A DNA stretch of 64,000 bases from an uncultured Clostridia bacterium (lineage in GTDB: Bacteria > Bacillota > Clostridia > Peptostreptococcales > Acidaminobacteraceae): positions 1-64,000 of the forward strand of contig CAKMJV010000006.1 in assembly GCA_927417275.1 (NCBI GenBank), written 5' to 3'. Shown here one piece after another: positions 8,982-17,198 of this stretch. Positions within the stretch are counted from its first letter, which is position 1. Every line of letters starts with the position of its first letter. Below the pieces are notes generated by a model, which did no database searches, had not been told where the DNA came from, and saw only the letters and a list, made by a program, of their open reading frames with translations. Position numbers and translations under genes: made by a program.

Positions 8982-9524
8982 CTAGTAAATCTTCGTATTC
9001 ACGTAATCCTGTATAATAGACTCTTGACGTTCTTCTATAAAACAATTCGCCGCCTTTAGCTTATAGAGGATTTTACGGTCTTTTGAATGTAATACCACTT
9101 TTTCGTGGTGATTAAACCTAATTTCGTAGATATGCCCTTCTAAAGAGCGAGATTGCATATGAATAAAATATGCTTCTACACCTTTATAGCCCATAAACTC
9201 CAACATGTTCAGCGTAATTTTATCTTTTTTTACGTAATACTCAAACGCTTCAGAACGCAATCTTGAACATTGGTCTGGCGCTTTGAATTCGATGGCATCT
9301 GCTTCAATCATAAGTTTTTTTGCCATGGTATTAAAGTAGTGGTATTTGATCACCCCTTCTTCGAGGCTTCTAATTTCGTATGAAACCCTTTGAAAAGGTT
9401 GCATCATTTGATAATTTTCCATGATAAAATCTTCTTTGGAAAGTAACCCCACTTCAAGTTGTTCGATTAGTTCAATGCGCTTCGAACACAGCGCTTCAAT
9501 TTCATGTGTACTTAAATGTTTCAA
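8982..9524 (-). CDS. Conserved hypothetical clostridial protein
   Basis: Soluble protein of about 180 residues without signal peptide or membrane segment; I do not recognise a characterised family. It begins with a charged helical region (residues 1-60), followed by a tyrosine-rich part and a beta-like C-terminus (EGHIYEIRF). The open frame extends upstream to 9587, but an ATG at 9557 has no ribosome site and lies inside the preceding phosphoesterase gene. A TTG at 9524 lies 8 nt after AGGAAAGG and 4 nt past that gene's stop, so it is the likelier start and would be translationally coupled. It sits between the metallophosphoesterase and thioesterase genes of a seven-gene operon. Confidence 0.72.
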   Translation of the reverse strand: MKHLSTHEIEALCSKRIELIEQLEVGLLSKEDFIMENYQMMQPFQRVSYEIRSLEEGVIKYHYFNTMAKKLMIEADAIEFKAPDQCSRLRSEAFEYYVKKDKITLNMLEFMGYKGVEAYFIHMQSRSLEGHIYEIRFNHHEKVVLHSKDRKILYKLKAANCFIEERQESIIQDYVNTKIY

Positions 9525-9528
9525 AGAC

Positions 9529-10236
9529 TTACCCTTTCCTGTCCTGTTCTCCAGCATACTGCAAGAGCTTAAAATCGAGATAATCACAAGACGTCAATGT
9601 ATAATTAATACTTCTAAACGTGCCATTCAGCGCATTTTTAAAATTACTTTTGGCATGTACATGTCCATAAAACACTTGTTTCACACCATAACTTTCAAAT
9701 AAATCTGTAAACCCTGAACGCTCTTTTTTTTCATTTGTTGGCGGAAAATGTAACACGCCATATATTTTTTCAAAGCCTGCTTTAACGGCTTGCTTCAGTG
9801 AATTTTCTAAACGCAAAACCTCTCGTTTATAGATTTTCTCATCTGCTTCGGTAAAATCCTCCCCTGGACAGATCCAGCCTCTGGTGCCACATATGGCTAC
9901 ATCTTCGTATGTCGTAAATGAGTTGTGAACAAACTCCATTTGGCTGAAAACTCGGTCCATCTTACTTTTAGACACCCACCAATAATCGTGATTGCCTTTA
10001 AAGATGATTTTTCTACCTGGCAAAGCTTCGATCCAGTCGAGATCGATCTTAGCGCCTTCAAATGAAATGGCCCATGAAATATCGCCTGGTAAAATCACGG
10101 TATCTTCTGCACCCACTTTTTCTAACCAGTCTTCTTTTATTTTATCATAATGTGCATCCCAATGCGCACCGAAAATTTCCATGGGCTTATCTGCACCGAA
10201 ACTTAAATGCAAATCACCAATTACAAATAATGCCAT
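9529..10236 (-). CDS. Calcineurin-like metallophosphoesterase
   Basis: A 235-residue two-metal phosphoesterase. The metal-ligand motifs are complete: GDLHL (residues 7-11), PGDIS, KGNHDYWW, VLHFPP and YGHVHA. No signal peptide, so cytosolic. Substrate unknown; relatives include phosphodiesterases acting on cyclic nucleotides and nucleotide polyphosphates. It lies in an operon with an alarmone synthetase and a tRNA-thiolation type enzyme, 10 nt downstream of the latter. Hydrolysis of an alarmone or other nucleotide is possible but only inference. Confidence 0.88.
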   Translation of the reverse strand: MALFVIGDLHLSFGADKPMEIFGAHWDAHYDKIKEDWLEKVGAEDTVILPGDISWAISFEGAKIDLDWIEALPGRKIIFKGNHDYWWVSKSKMDRVFSQMEFVHNSFTTYEDVAICGTRGWICPGEDFTEADEKIYKREVLRLENSLKQAVKAGFEKIYGVLHFPPTNEKKERSGFTDLFESYGVKQVFYGHVHAKSNFKNALNGTFRSINYTLTSCDYLDFKLLQYAGEQDRKG

Positions 10237-10246
10237 ATTTCATCCT

Positions 10247-10960
10247 TTATAACAATCTTTCGTGATCGATGTTACCGAGCGCTTGTATCACTTTATCTGA
10301 AAAATGAGGGACTGTCAATTCAATTTCTCGTATGAGTGCATCGGCGCGGCTTCTTAACCGATTTTCAGCAAATGTACAGGTATCCATCATTAATGGAAAC
10401 GCCAAATTTTCTATCGACTTTATAATCGACCGTTCATCGAGGTACATCAGCGGGCGAATCATCGTTACCTCCGCTTCTATGGTAGAAATGGGTGGCATGG
10501 TGGCTAATTTGCCATGCTGTATGATGTTCATAAAAAAAGTCTCCACCAAATCATCTTGCGTGTGGCCAAGCGCGATTTTATTATACCCATTTTCCAATGC
10601 ATAGCGCTTGATAATGCCCTTTCTTAGGCGAGAACACGTATAACATGGTGCATGAGACTGCCCATGTGCCAAATCCACAGCATAATGTTCTTTATAAACC
10701 GCATGCGGGATTTGATGCGTTTCACAATGTTTGACATACGTATCCAGATTCCCGATTAAACCATGGTCAACCGTTAAGCCCATCACCTGAAAATCATAAA
10801 TTTTATAGTGAGAAAGTGCATGTAGTGCATATAATAGGAGTGAACTGTCTTTGCCTCCAGATACACCCACCAAAATGCGATCTCCAGGCTTTATCATTTC
10901 ATAGTCATCAATCGCTTTTCTAATCTTATTCACAAACAGATTAGCCATCCATGACTTCAT
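10247..10960 (-). CDS. TtcA-family tRNA thiolation enzyme
   Basis: ATP-pyrophosphatase of the TtcA/TtuA family, which activates a tRNA base and replaces oxygen by sulfur. The PP-loop is GVSGGKDSS (about residues 33-41). The PCYTCSRLRKG motif (CxxC near residue 116) and a third Cys in MDTCTFAEN fit the three ligands of the 4Fe-4S cluster. It has 237 residues, shorter than E. coli TtcA (about 311), because N- and C-terminal extensions are missing. The start overlaps the stop of the alarmone synthetase gene by 4 nt (ATGA). TtcA makes 2-thiocytidine at tRNA position 32; whether this short clostridial version targets the same base is uncertain. Confidence 0.82.
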   Translation of the reverse strand: MKSWMANLFVNKIRKAIDDYEMIKPGDRILVGVSGGKDSSLLLYALHALSHYKIYDFQVMGLTVDHGLIGNLDTYVKHCETHQIPHAVYKEHYAVDLAHGQSHAPCYTCSRLRKGIIKRYALENGYNKIALGHTQDDLVETFFMNIIQHGKLATMPPISTIEAEVTMIRPLMYLDERSIIKSIENLAFPLMMDTCTFAENRLRSRADALIREIELTVPHFSDKVIQALGNIDHERLL

Positions 10961-11778
10961 ATCAATCTTCCTTTTTCAAAGAGATTATAGCGTGGTAAAC
11001 TGCGCTTAATTTCAGTGAGTAACACTTCAAACTCAAACATATTGTCATTATTTTTAATGTTATCAAATCTGCGCTGAAAATCCAACGCCTCAGATTCTTT
11101 CCCCTGCGTAAAAAGCAGTTGTATGTTGGTGATGATGTCGCGAATGGTGTTAGATTTTTCCTCAAACATCAATTGCGCATTTATGACCTCTCTACTGATT
11201 TCCATCATCTCTAAATCTAAACTGGTTGCCGCTTGCGCCGATTTGCGTAAGCGTTCGATGATGTCTTCAGGAATGTGCGATTTATATTTATAATTTAGCG
11301 AATGCTCGATGGTCGCCCAGAAATTCATGGCGAGCGTCCTGATTTGTAACTCTGCTAGGATTTCTTTTGTGCCTAGTGCCGTTTGAACTGGGTACTTTAT
11401 AATGATGTGGTAACTCTTATAGCCACTATCCTTAGGATTTTGAATATAGTCTTTTTCGTACAAAACGGTAAAATCCTTACCGTTTCTACTTTGTATCAAA
11501 CTTACCACATCATAGATGTCATCGATAAACTGACACATGATACGTATACCAGCGATGTCTTCCATCTGCTCTTCTAAAAACTCCATGGGGATGCTTCGAC
11601 GATCTGCCTTCTCGATGATACTGGATATTTTCTTAACACGCCCCATCACAAACTCGATGGGTGAATATTCACTTAACTCTCTGTATTGATTACGTATGGC
11701 CTTGAACTTTACTTTAAGTTCTTCAACGGCTTGTTCATAAGGAATCAGCAACGTTTTCCATTCTTTTAAGACGTTCAT
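10957..11778 (-). CDS. Small alarmone synthetase (RelA/SpoT synthetase domain)
   Basis: A 273-residue protein with only the (p)ppGpp synthetase domain, with no hydrolase, TGS or ACT domains, so it belongs to the SAS group (RelP/RelQ, YjbM/YwaC type). Hallmarks are GIRIMCQF (about 92-99), the GYKSYH substrate loop (about 138-143) and ELQIRTLAMNFWATIEH (about 164-180). A C-terminal helical region follows. It transfers pyrophosphate from ATP to GDP or GTP. It overlaps its upstream and downstream neighbours by 4 nt each, so it is part of a tightly coupled operon with a radical SAM protein and a TtcA-like enzyme. Confidence 0.92.
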   Translation of the reverse strand: MNVLKEWKTLLIPYEQAVEELKVKFKAIRNQYRELSEYSPIEFVMGRVKKISSIIEKADRRSIPMEFLEEQMEDIAGIRIMCQFIDDIYDVVSLIQSRNGKDFTVLYEKDYIQNPKDSGYKSYHIIIKYPVQTALGTKEILAELQIRTLAMNFWATIEHSLNYKYKSHIPEDIIERLRKSAQAATSLDLEMMEISREVINAQLMFEEKSNTIRDIITNIQLLFTQGKESEALDFQRRFDNIKNNDNMFEFEVLLTEIKRSLPRYNLFEKGRLI

Positions 11779-12698
11779 AAGATGCCTCCTCTGCTATATA
11801 AATCACCTTGCTTATATCCATTTGTCTGCATATGTTGTTCCAATCTGTTTTGAAGTTTACGCCAACTCATACCCCAGTTGCAAAAAAGTGTTAACTCTTC
11901 TGGTGCGCGACCAAATAATCTTTGAATAACGATTTCTGGATTTAACAACCTTATAAAATGAATGAGGCGTTCTAAGTAAGTATCCGCATCGATCATTTGA
12001 AAAGCATGATGCTCATACAAATCCCCTAAAACAGTGTTTTTTAAAACGTAAAGTGAGTGCACTTTAACAGCATCGATCTCAAGCACATTGAGCATGCGTG
12101 CGGCTTCATAAAAATCATCTTCAGTATCCCAAGGCAAGTTCCCGATTAGGTGTGTACAGATACTAAAACCATATGCCTTGATTTGGTTCACTGCTTGTAT
12201 GTAATCTGCTAAACCATGGCCTCTATTGATTTTTTTTAAGGTATTGATATTAATAGACTGTAAACCCAATTCTATTTCGATCGCCACATGATATTGCGTT
12301 TTTATAGCCTTGAGCGCTTCTAAATAGGGCACAGAAATACAGTCCGGTCGCGTGGAAATGCTTAAGCCTACTACATTTTCTATGCAGGCTTCTGCTATGA
12401 CTTTTTTAAAAAGTTCAAGCGCCATATAAGTGTTCGTATAATTTTGAAAGTATACCACAAACAAATGCGCGTTATACTTTTTCTCTATATTTAAAATGTT
12501 TTTCTGGATTTGATCTTTTACTAATAAATGTGCAGGTTGTGCTTCAAACCCCGCACCCACTTCACCGCAAAAGATACAGCCACCAGTACCTAAAGTACCA
12601 TCTCGATTTGGACAGGTAATAGGCAAATTCACAGGAATTTTATATACTTTTTCACCATAATGAGCCACCATGGCATCACTATACTTTTTATATGACAT
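11775..12698 (-). CDS. Radical SAM protein, YtqA/TIGR01212 family
   Basis: A 307-residue radical SAM enzyme. The N-terminal signature is CPNRDGTLGTGGCIFC (about residues 29-44), whose last two cysteines plus a preceding one bind the 4Fe-4S cluster; the family motif STRPDC is present near residue 137. This is the YtqA/YhcC family, conserved in many bacteria; an RNA-modifying role has been suggested but the sequence alone does not show it. It is the first gene of the operon and overlaps the alarmone synthetase gene by 4 nt. A sigma-A-like promoter lies about 30 nt upstream. Confidence 0.87.
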   Translation of the reverse strand: MSYKKYSDAMVAHYGEKVYKIPVNLPITCPNRDGTLGTGGCIFCGEVGAGFEAQPAHLLVKDQIQKNILNIEKKYNAHLFVVYFQNYTNTYMALELFKKVIAEACIENVVGLSISTRPDCISVPYLEALKAIKTQYHVAIEIELGLQSININTLKKINRGHGLADYIQAVNQIKAYGFSICTHLIGNLPWDTEDDFYEAARMLNVLEIDAVKVHSLYVLKNTVLGDLYEHHAFQMIDADTYLERLIHFIRLLNPEIVIQRLFGRAPEELTLFCNWGMSWRKLQNRLEQHMQTNGYKQGDLYSRGGIL

Positions 12699-12723
12699 AT
12701 CGCACCTTCAACTTTATTAACCT

Positions 12724-12751
12724 ATTCTATTTTAACACATCGGCACAGCAA
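12724..12751 (-). promoter_or_regulatory. Sigma-A-like promoter of the radical SAM/alarmone operon
   Basis: On the minus strand TTGCTG (12751-12746) and TAGAAT (12729-12724) are separated by 16 nt; the ATG at 12698 follows 25 nt later. Confidence 0.5.
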
Positions 12752-12781
12752 TTTGAACTCTTATTAACGCCAACCCCAAAC

Positions 12782-12824
12782 CCAAAAAGAGGCCTCAAAA
12801 TGGCAAAAACCATTTTGAGGCTTC
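12782..12824 (-). terminator. Terminator of the 5'-nucleotidase gene
   Basis: GCCTCAAAATGG pairs with CCATTTTGAGGC around a TTTTTG loop and is followed by CTCTTTTTGG on the minus strand. Confidence 0.85.
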
Positions 12825-12845
12825 TCTAAATTATATCATCTAATC

Positions 12846-14525
12846 TTAATTTGCTGGAATAATAAACACATTACCAGGGAAAATTAGATTTGGATTGCTT
12901 AAGTTGTTCACTTCAGCAATTTTTTCCCATGTCGTGCCAAATTTTTGTGCGATTTTCCAAAGCATATCACCCGAAACAACTGTGTACATTTCAGTTTCAG
13001 TTGCTTCTTCTGGTGCAACTGCTTCAACTACATTTACGCGACCTTCAACAGCTACTGTCGAAGCATCAACTGTTTCAAGATAAGCGATTAAAGCTTCATC
13101 AAGCGCTGCATACTGACCCGTTTGAGCAGATATGCCTAAAGAAGTATATTGATCGCCGCCTGCTGCCATAAAGTCATTTGTAGCCACTGAATAGTATGCA
13201 TTTGGATCAATTTCTTTACCTTCAAAAATTACACTTGTTACACGCGACATCGCTGGTTTTGAAGGGTCAAATGTAAACTTAATACCTGCTACATGAGGAA
13301 ATGCACCTTTTGCAGCAGGATAATCTGTAAGGCCGTTTTCAAGCGCTAAGATTAAATCAGAACCCAATACATCTAAAGTAACGATATAATTACCAAAAGG
13401 TAAAACAGTGATTACATCACCAACCGTAATTTCCCCAGCTTCAATAGAAGCACGTATACCGCCGCCGTTTGTAAGCGCGATTTGTGCACCTGATTCATAA
13501 AGCATCGCATTGGTAATGAGGTTACCAAGATTTGATTCTCCAGCTCTAACCACTTCTCTAGTGCCTTCCAACATAACAGAAGTTGTACCGACTAATACAT
13601 TAGTGATTAAATCATTTGCTGCTTTTATATCAGCGATTGCTGCGATGACAGTAGGATCTTCTACCACGTCAACCGCATCTTCAACTGTGAAAAGTTCTGC
13701 TGTTTTAGCAGTTACTTTACCACCTACAAGTGTTAAGTTTACGATACCAAATGCTTCATCGTATGCACCTGCTTGTACCAATAAAGTTTCTTCTACCATT
13801 TCGCCTTCAGGCTTTAAAGTATGAGAATGGCCATCGACAAATACATCGATACCAGGTACTTCTGCGATGATTTTCTTAGATGTAAATTCAGAACCTTCAT
13901 CTTCACCGATATGACCCACCAAGATTATTACATCTACTTGATCTTTCAAAAGCGCTACCATTTCTTTCGCTTTTTCAATCGGATTATCAAATGTTAAGCC
14001 TTCCACATTTTTAGGATGTGTTTTATAAGCCGTTTCTGGTGTAGATAAACCAAAAACACCTACTTTTACGCCATCAATTTCTTTAATCATATAGCCATCT
14101 AAAAGCTGTGAATCGTCTTCTTTTGAAATGTTTGCTGCCAACATCGGGAAGTCAAGCATGTCTTTTAACTCTAAAAGACGCTCTTGACCATAGTTAAAGT
14201 CGTGATTACCTGGAACCATCACGTCATATTTCATAACGTTTAAAATCTTAGCGATGGATTCCCCTCTTACAAGTGTTGCGATGGTTTGACCGTGAAATAC
14301 ATCCCCTGCGTCAATTAATAGTAAATTGGGATTTGCTTCTCTTAGCTCGTTTACTTTCGTAGATATTTTTGCAAAACCAATGATGCCGTTACCAGATTCA
14401 ACACGCGCGTGCGTGTCGTTGGTATGAACGATGGTAATGGTTACTTGATCATCTGCTGCCATCGTTACTGTTGACAACGAAAAGATCATCACTAGAACAA
14501 GAATCATACTGAGTACTTTTTTCAT
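12846..14525 (-). CDS. Secreted 5'-nucleotidase (UshA-type) with C-terminal LysM domain
   Basis: Exported enzyme of 559 residues that dephosphorylates nucleotides or related phosphoesters outside the cell. The open frame reaches 14570, but the Met at 14525 has GGGAGG at 8 nt and starts a typical signal peptide (about residues 1-23, cleaved near TMAA). The metallophosphatase domain shows IVHTNDTHARVE, GNHDFNYG and GHSHT; the 5_nucleotid_C domain carries the NGGGIRASIEAG substrate motif. A short linker rich in acidic residues leads to one LysM repeat (about the last 45 residues, VVSGDMLWKIAQKFGTTW), which should bind peptidoglycan and keep the enzyme on the wall. It is monocistronic with its own promoter and terminator. 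Confidence 0.94.
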   Translation of the reverse strand: MKKVLSMILVLVMIFSLSTVTMAADDQVTITIVHTNDTHARVESGNGIIGFAKISTKVNELREANPNLLLIDAGDVFHGQTIATLVRGESIAKILNVMKYDVMVPGNHDFNYGQERLLELKDMLDFPMLAANISKEDDSQLLDGYMIKEIDGVKVGVFGLSTPETAYKTHPKNVEGLTFDNPIEKAKEMVALLKDQVDVIILVGHIGEDEGSEFTSKKIIAEVPGIDVFVDGHSHTLKPEGEMVEETLLVQAGAYDEAFGIVNLTLVGGKVTAKTAELFTVEDAVDVVEDPTVIAAIADIKAANDLITNVLVGTTSVMLEGTREVVRAGESNLGNLITNAMLYESGAQIALTNGGGIRASIEAGEITVGDVITVLPFGNYIVTLDVLGSDLILALENGLTDYPAAKGAFPHVAGIKFTFDPSKPAMSRVTSVIFEGKEIDPNAYYSVATNDFMAAGGDQYTSLGISAQTGQYAALDEALIAYLETVDASTVAVEGRVNVVEAVAPEEATETEMYTVVSGDMLWKIAQKFGTTWEKIAEVNNLSNPNLIFPGNVFIIPAN

Positions 14526-14572
14526 TTGAAACCTCCCTTTTTGGTATGTAGAAAGATATTCTCTCACCAAAG

Positions 14573-14601
14573 ATTGTATAACCTTTTTATATGCTTTTCA
14601 A
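14573..14601 (-). promoter_or_regulatory. Sigma-A-like promoter of the 5'-nucleotidase gene
   Basis: On the minus strand TTGAAA (14601-14596), 17-nt spacer, TACAAT (14578-14573), 48 nt before the chosen ATG. Confidence 0.65.
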
Positions 14602-14660
14602 ACATTTAAAACGATTTTGTAACTATTCTATAAAAAAAAATTTATATCTACAAGATATAA

Positions 14661-14692
14661 ACAAAAAAAGAAACGTAGATTTTACGTTTCTC
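14661..14692 (-). terminator. Terminator of the Usp-like gene
   Basis: AGAAACGTA/TACGTTTCT stem (14683-14691 with 14669-14677) followed by TTTTTTTG on the minus strand. Confidence 0.85.
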
Positions 14693-14706
14693 TTACATAA
14701 TGCTGT

Positions 14707-15138
14707 TTAATTTACATTCTCTAGTACCACAATTTCTGACTCTTCTATAAAATTTAAAGGGACAATTTGGAACCTGACCTGTATTTGCGTTTTTTCTTGT
14801 AGCCTATTAATCATGTTTTGTTGCTCACTGCCTTCAAATGATTCACCCATAATAATGTCCGTTATTTTATTTTTTTCTGCAAAATCTGATAGTGCTTTTT
14901 CTATATCTTTTGCTTTTAATACCGTTAACATCGCTTGATTTTTCTTAGAGGCTTCAAAAAGATAGTCTAATGCATCTTTTTCTTCAAGCTGTCCAAAATA
15001 CTTCCAGTTCTCTTTCACAACATGTATCACATGTAATTCATCTGTTTCATTTGATACCAGATTAACACCATATTCGATGAGTCTTTCACACGACTTTTGT
15101 TGTGTGACACAGACCATTATGTTTTTCTTGTGCTTCAT
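14707..15138 (-). CDS. Usp-like protein (KdpD-type universal stress domain)
   Basis: A 143-residue soluble alpha/beta protein. The frame is open to 15252, but the Met at 15138 has AAGGAG at 7 nt and begins at the conserved strand (KKNIMVCVTQQKSCERLI). That strand resembles the Usp domain found inside KdpD sensor kinases more than classical UspA: there is no GxxG-9x-GS ATP-binding signature, but a TDIIMGESF segment stands at the matching place. The role is unknown; it could be a free-standing stress or potassium-signalling domain. A promoter with an extended -10 box lies upstream and a terminator follows, so it is transcribed alone. Confidence 0.72.
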   Translation of the reverse strand: MKHKKNIMVCVTQQKSCERLIEYGVNLVSNETDELHVIHVVKENWKYFGQLEEKDALDYLFEASKKNQAMLTVLKAKDIEKALSDFAEKNKITDIIMGESFEGSEQQNMINRLQEKTQIQVRFQIVPLNFIEESEIVVLENVN

Positions 15139-15175
15139 ATTAATCTCCTTCCAGATTTTGCTCTGTACTAACTTA

Positions 15176-15184
15176 ATTATAGCA
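15176..15184 (-). promoter_or_regulatory. Extended -10 promoter of the Usp-like gene
   Basis: On the minus strand TGCTATAAT combines a consensus -10 box (15181-15176) with the TGn extension, 38 nt before the ATG. No good -35 box is needed or seen. Confidence 0.55.
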
Positions 15185-15245
15185 AAATTGGCACTAAAAA
15201 GATTTAAATTATTCGATACAATTCGTAAACTTTTATTAAATCCCT

Positions 15246-15275
15246 CTGACATTTTTTATCAACTTCATGTATAAT
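15246..15275 (+). promoter_or_regulatory. Promoter of the 79-residue protein gene
   Basis: CTGACA (15246-15251), 18-nt spacer, TATAAT (15270-15275), 25 nt before the ATG at 15301. Confidence 0.65.
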
Positions 15276-15300
15276 GGTTCTATAGAATTAGGGAGGCAGT

Positions 15301-15540
15301 ATGAACCGTTACACGAAAATCATTGGCATAACAGGTGCCATATACGTCAAAGAATTTGAAAAAATCAAACACCATAAAAACAAACTCCGAACCGTTACCG
15401 AGGATACGGTCGTAAAAATGTTTAAACAAGGCGACACCGAAGTCATCGTTTATTTGGAAGAAACCGATCAAGAGTTTACCATCGATGCCTTCTCAGATGA
15501 AGAACTCATCAAACGCTACTTAGGAAAAAGGTTTATTTGA
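15301..15540 (+). CDS. Small conserved hypothetical protein
   Basis: A 79-residue soluble protein, mixed alpha/beta and rich in charged residues (KIKHHKNKLRTVTEDT, FKQGDTEVIVYLEETDQEF). No known domain is recognised. It is real: consensus promoter, GGGAGG at 5 nt from the ATG, terminator 16 nt after the stop. It is one of the few plus-strand genes in this part and is transcribed alone, divergent from the Usp-like gene. Confidence 0.7.
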   Translation: MNRYTKIIGITGAIYVKEFEKIKHHKNKLRTVTEDTVVKMFKQGDTEVIVYLEETDQEFTIDAFSDEELIKRYLGKRFI

Positions 15541-15550
15541 TTTTAATGGC

Positions 15551-15596
15551 AAACAAAACAGGTCCTTTACCATTTATAGGACCTGTTATTTTTTTG
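15551..15596. terminator. Bidirectional terminator
   Basis: AACAGGTCCT/AGGACCTGTT stem (15557-15566, 15578-15587) followed by ATTTTTTT on the plus strand and by TTTTGTTTG on the minus strand; it serves the convergent genes on both sides. Confidence 0.88.
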
Positions 15597-15607
15597 CCTT
15601 TTATTTA

Positions 15608-16015
15608 TTAATTCAAGAAACGATGTAACCCTTCTGGAATTTCATTTTCATAATTAAGTGTAATGATAAAATTTATATCGTAAGCGGTTGCAATATCTTC
15701 TATTCTAACATACCAATCTGCTAATTCTTGACTCGTCATTTTTACCGTATTCATAATACCATCGATAAATACTTTTTCGATGTCATAATTGTTGGAGATT
15801 AAACCACAAATAAAACCTAAAAACTCACATGAATTTGTAATCGGAAACTCACTTAAATTGATAAAGCGAATGTCGTGATGTAATTCGTACATCGGACGAT
15901 TATCATCGTCGATGAAAATCAAATTACCTTTAGTCGTATTGAGTTCATCATTTGCCTGTTTAACGATTTCTTTAGATTTTCCAGAACCTTTTTTTCCTGC
16001 AATTAAAGTCACCAT
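15608..16015 (-). CDS. Small P-loop NTPase of unknown function
   Basis: A 135-residue cytosolic protein with a Walker A motif GKKGSGKS at residues 7-14 and a probable Walker B strand ending in VFIDG near residue 87. It matches a short clostridial family often annotated, without experimental basis, as twitching motility protein PilT; it lacks the PilT secretion-ATPase domain and is far too short. The fold resembles a minimal AAA/RecA-like core. It is downstream of rlmN by about 100 nt. RBS GGAGGAG precedes the ATG by 6 nt. Function unknown. Confidence 0.75.
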   Translation of the reverse strand: MVTLIAGKKGSGKSKEIVKQANDELNTTKGNLIFIDDDNRPMYELHHDIRFINLSEFPITNSCEFLGFICGLISNNYDIEKVFIDGIMNTVKMTSQELADWYVRIEDIATAYDINFIITLNYENEIPEGLHRFLN

Positions 16016-16117
16016 CTTAATCTCCTCCTCGTTTTTTCACCCTTATTGTATTATTCTAGATACATAATTGTTTCTCCTTCAAAACATTAAATTTATTTTT
16101 GCGTATTAAATTCGTGT

Positions 16118-17137
16118 TTACAATTTACTGTTTCGAAGTTGACCACACGCGGCATTAATATCCGACCCCAACTCCCTTCTCACTGTGGTATTAATATTAT
16201 ATTTATCCATTAAAAGCGATTTGAATCCATAAATTTTATCATTTTGCGTCGGACGATACGCTTTTTCTTTAACGGCATTAACGGGAATCAAATTAATATG
16301 GACCAGTTTTCCACGTAGTAGTACGCCCAATTGCTCTGCATGCAAGTTAGAATCGTTTATTCCATCGATTAGTGCATATTCAAAAGTCACACGTCGACCG
16401 GTTTGCTTAATATAATAATCCACGGCTTCAATAAGTGCTTTAATCCCATATCTTCGCGTAATAGGCATAATTTCAGCGCGTTCCTCTTGGAAGGGGTTGT
16501 GAAGTGAGATTGCCAAAGTGATCTGGAGTTTTTCGTCTGCCAATTTCATAATTTCAGGGACGAGTCCACATGTGGACAAAGTAATGTTTCTACCCGATAT
16601 ATTGAGTCCTTCTTCATCACATGCCATTTTAATAAAACGAACAGATGCCTCATAGTTGTCCAGTGGTTCGCCGCTGCCCATTAAAACCACATTGTTAATC
16701 CGTTTACCCGTTAATTTTTGAAGGGCATAGAGTTGACCTAAATATTCACCCGCCGTCAAACTCCTCACCACGCCATTTAAAGTAGAGGCACAAAAAGTGC
16801 ATTTCATTTTGCAGCCCACTTGCGTGGAAATACAAGCGCTATTACCGTGTTTATACGTCATAAATACGGACTCTACGATGTTGCCATCATGAAGTGCACC
16901 AAGCGCTTTAATCGTACCGTCCTTCGCCACATGGTGTTCTAAAATCTTATAATTATCTAGATAAGAAGAATCAGCTAACTTCTGCTTAAATGACGTAGGC
17001 ATATTCGTCATCTCATCAAACGATGAAACGCCTTTTGTAATCCACTCATAGAGTTGTTTGCCTCTAAAGGCTTTGTCACCTAGTTTTATAGCCAGTTCCA
17101 TCAACTGTTCTTTGGTTAAGTTGCGTAAGTCTTTCAT
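16118..17137 (-). CDS. rlmN: Dual-specificity RNA methyltransferase RlmN
   Basis: Radical SAM enzyme that makes 2-methyladenosine at A2503 of 23S rRNA and A37 of some tRNAs. The radical SAM motif is CKMKCTFC (about residues 107-114); the second catalytic cysteine is in NAACGQLR near the C-terminus (about 332), which carries the methyl group during catalysis. It has 339 residues, standard length. An ATG with GAGGAAA at 4-5 nt. It lies 60 nt downstream of the PilZ gene, with a terminator-like hairpin between. Confidence 0.96.
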   Translation of the reverse strand: MKDLRNLTKEQLMELAIKLGDKAFRGKQLYEWITKGVSSFDEMTNMPTSFKQKLADSSYLDNYKILEHHVAKDGTIKALGALHDGNIVESVFMTYKHGNSACISTQVGCKMKCTFCASTLNGVVRSLTAGEYLGQLYALQKLTGKRINNVVLMGSGEPLDNYEASVRFIKMACDEEGLNISGRNITLSTCGLVPEIMKLADEKLQITLAISLHNPFQEERAEIMPITRRYGIKALIEAVDYYIKQTGRRVTFEYALIDGINDSNLHAEQLGVLLRGKLVHINLIPVNAVKEKAYRPTQNDKIYGFKSLLMDKYNINTTVRRELGSDINAACGQLRNSKL

Positions 17138-17153
17138 ATTTTCCTCTTTTAAT

Positions 17154-17185
17154 TAGAATATAAAAGCTACTGCATGCACAGTAGC
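17154..17185 (-). terminator. Terminator after the PilZ gene
   Basis: GCTACTG/CAGTAGC stem with a 6-nt loop (17166-17185), followed by TTTTATATT on the minus strand. Confidence 0.65.
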
Positions 17186-17198
17186 CAAAGTTTTAGCG

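Noticed and set aside
15280..15471. Open frame antisense to the 79-residue protein gene
   Set aside because: The plus-strand gene has a promoter, ribosome site and terminator; the antisense frame has none.
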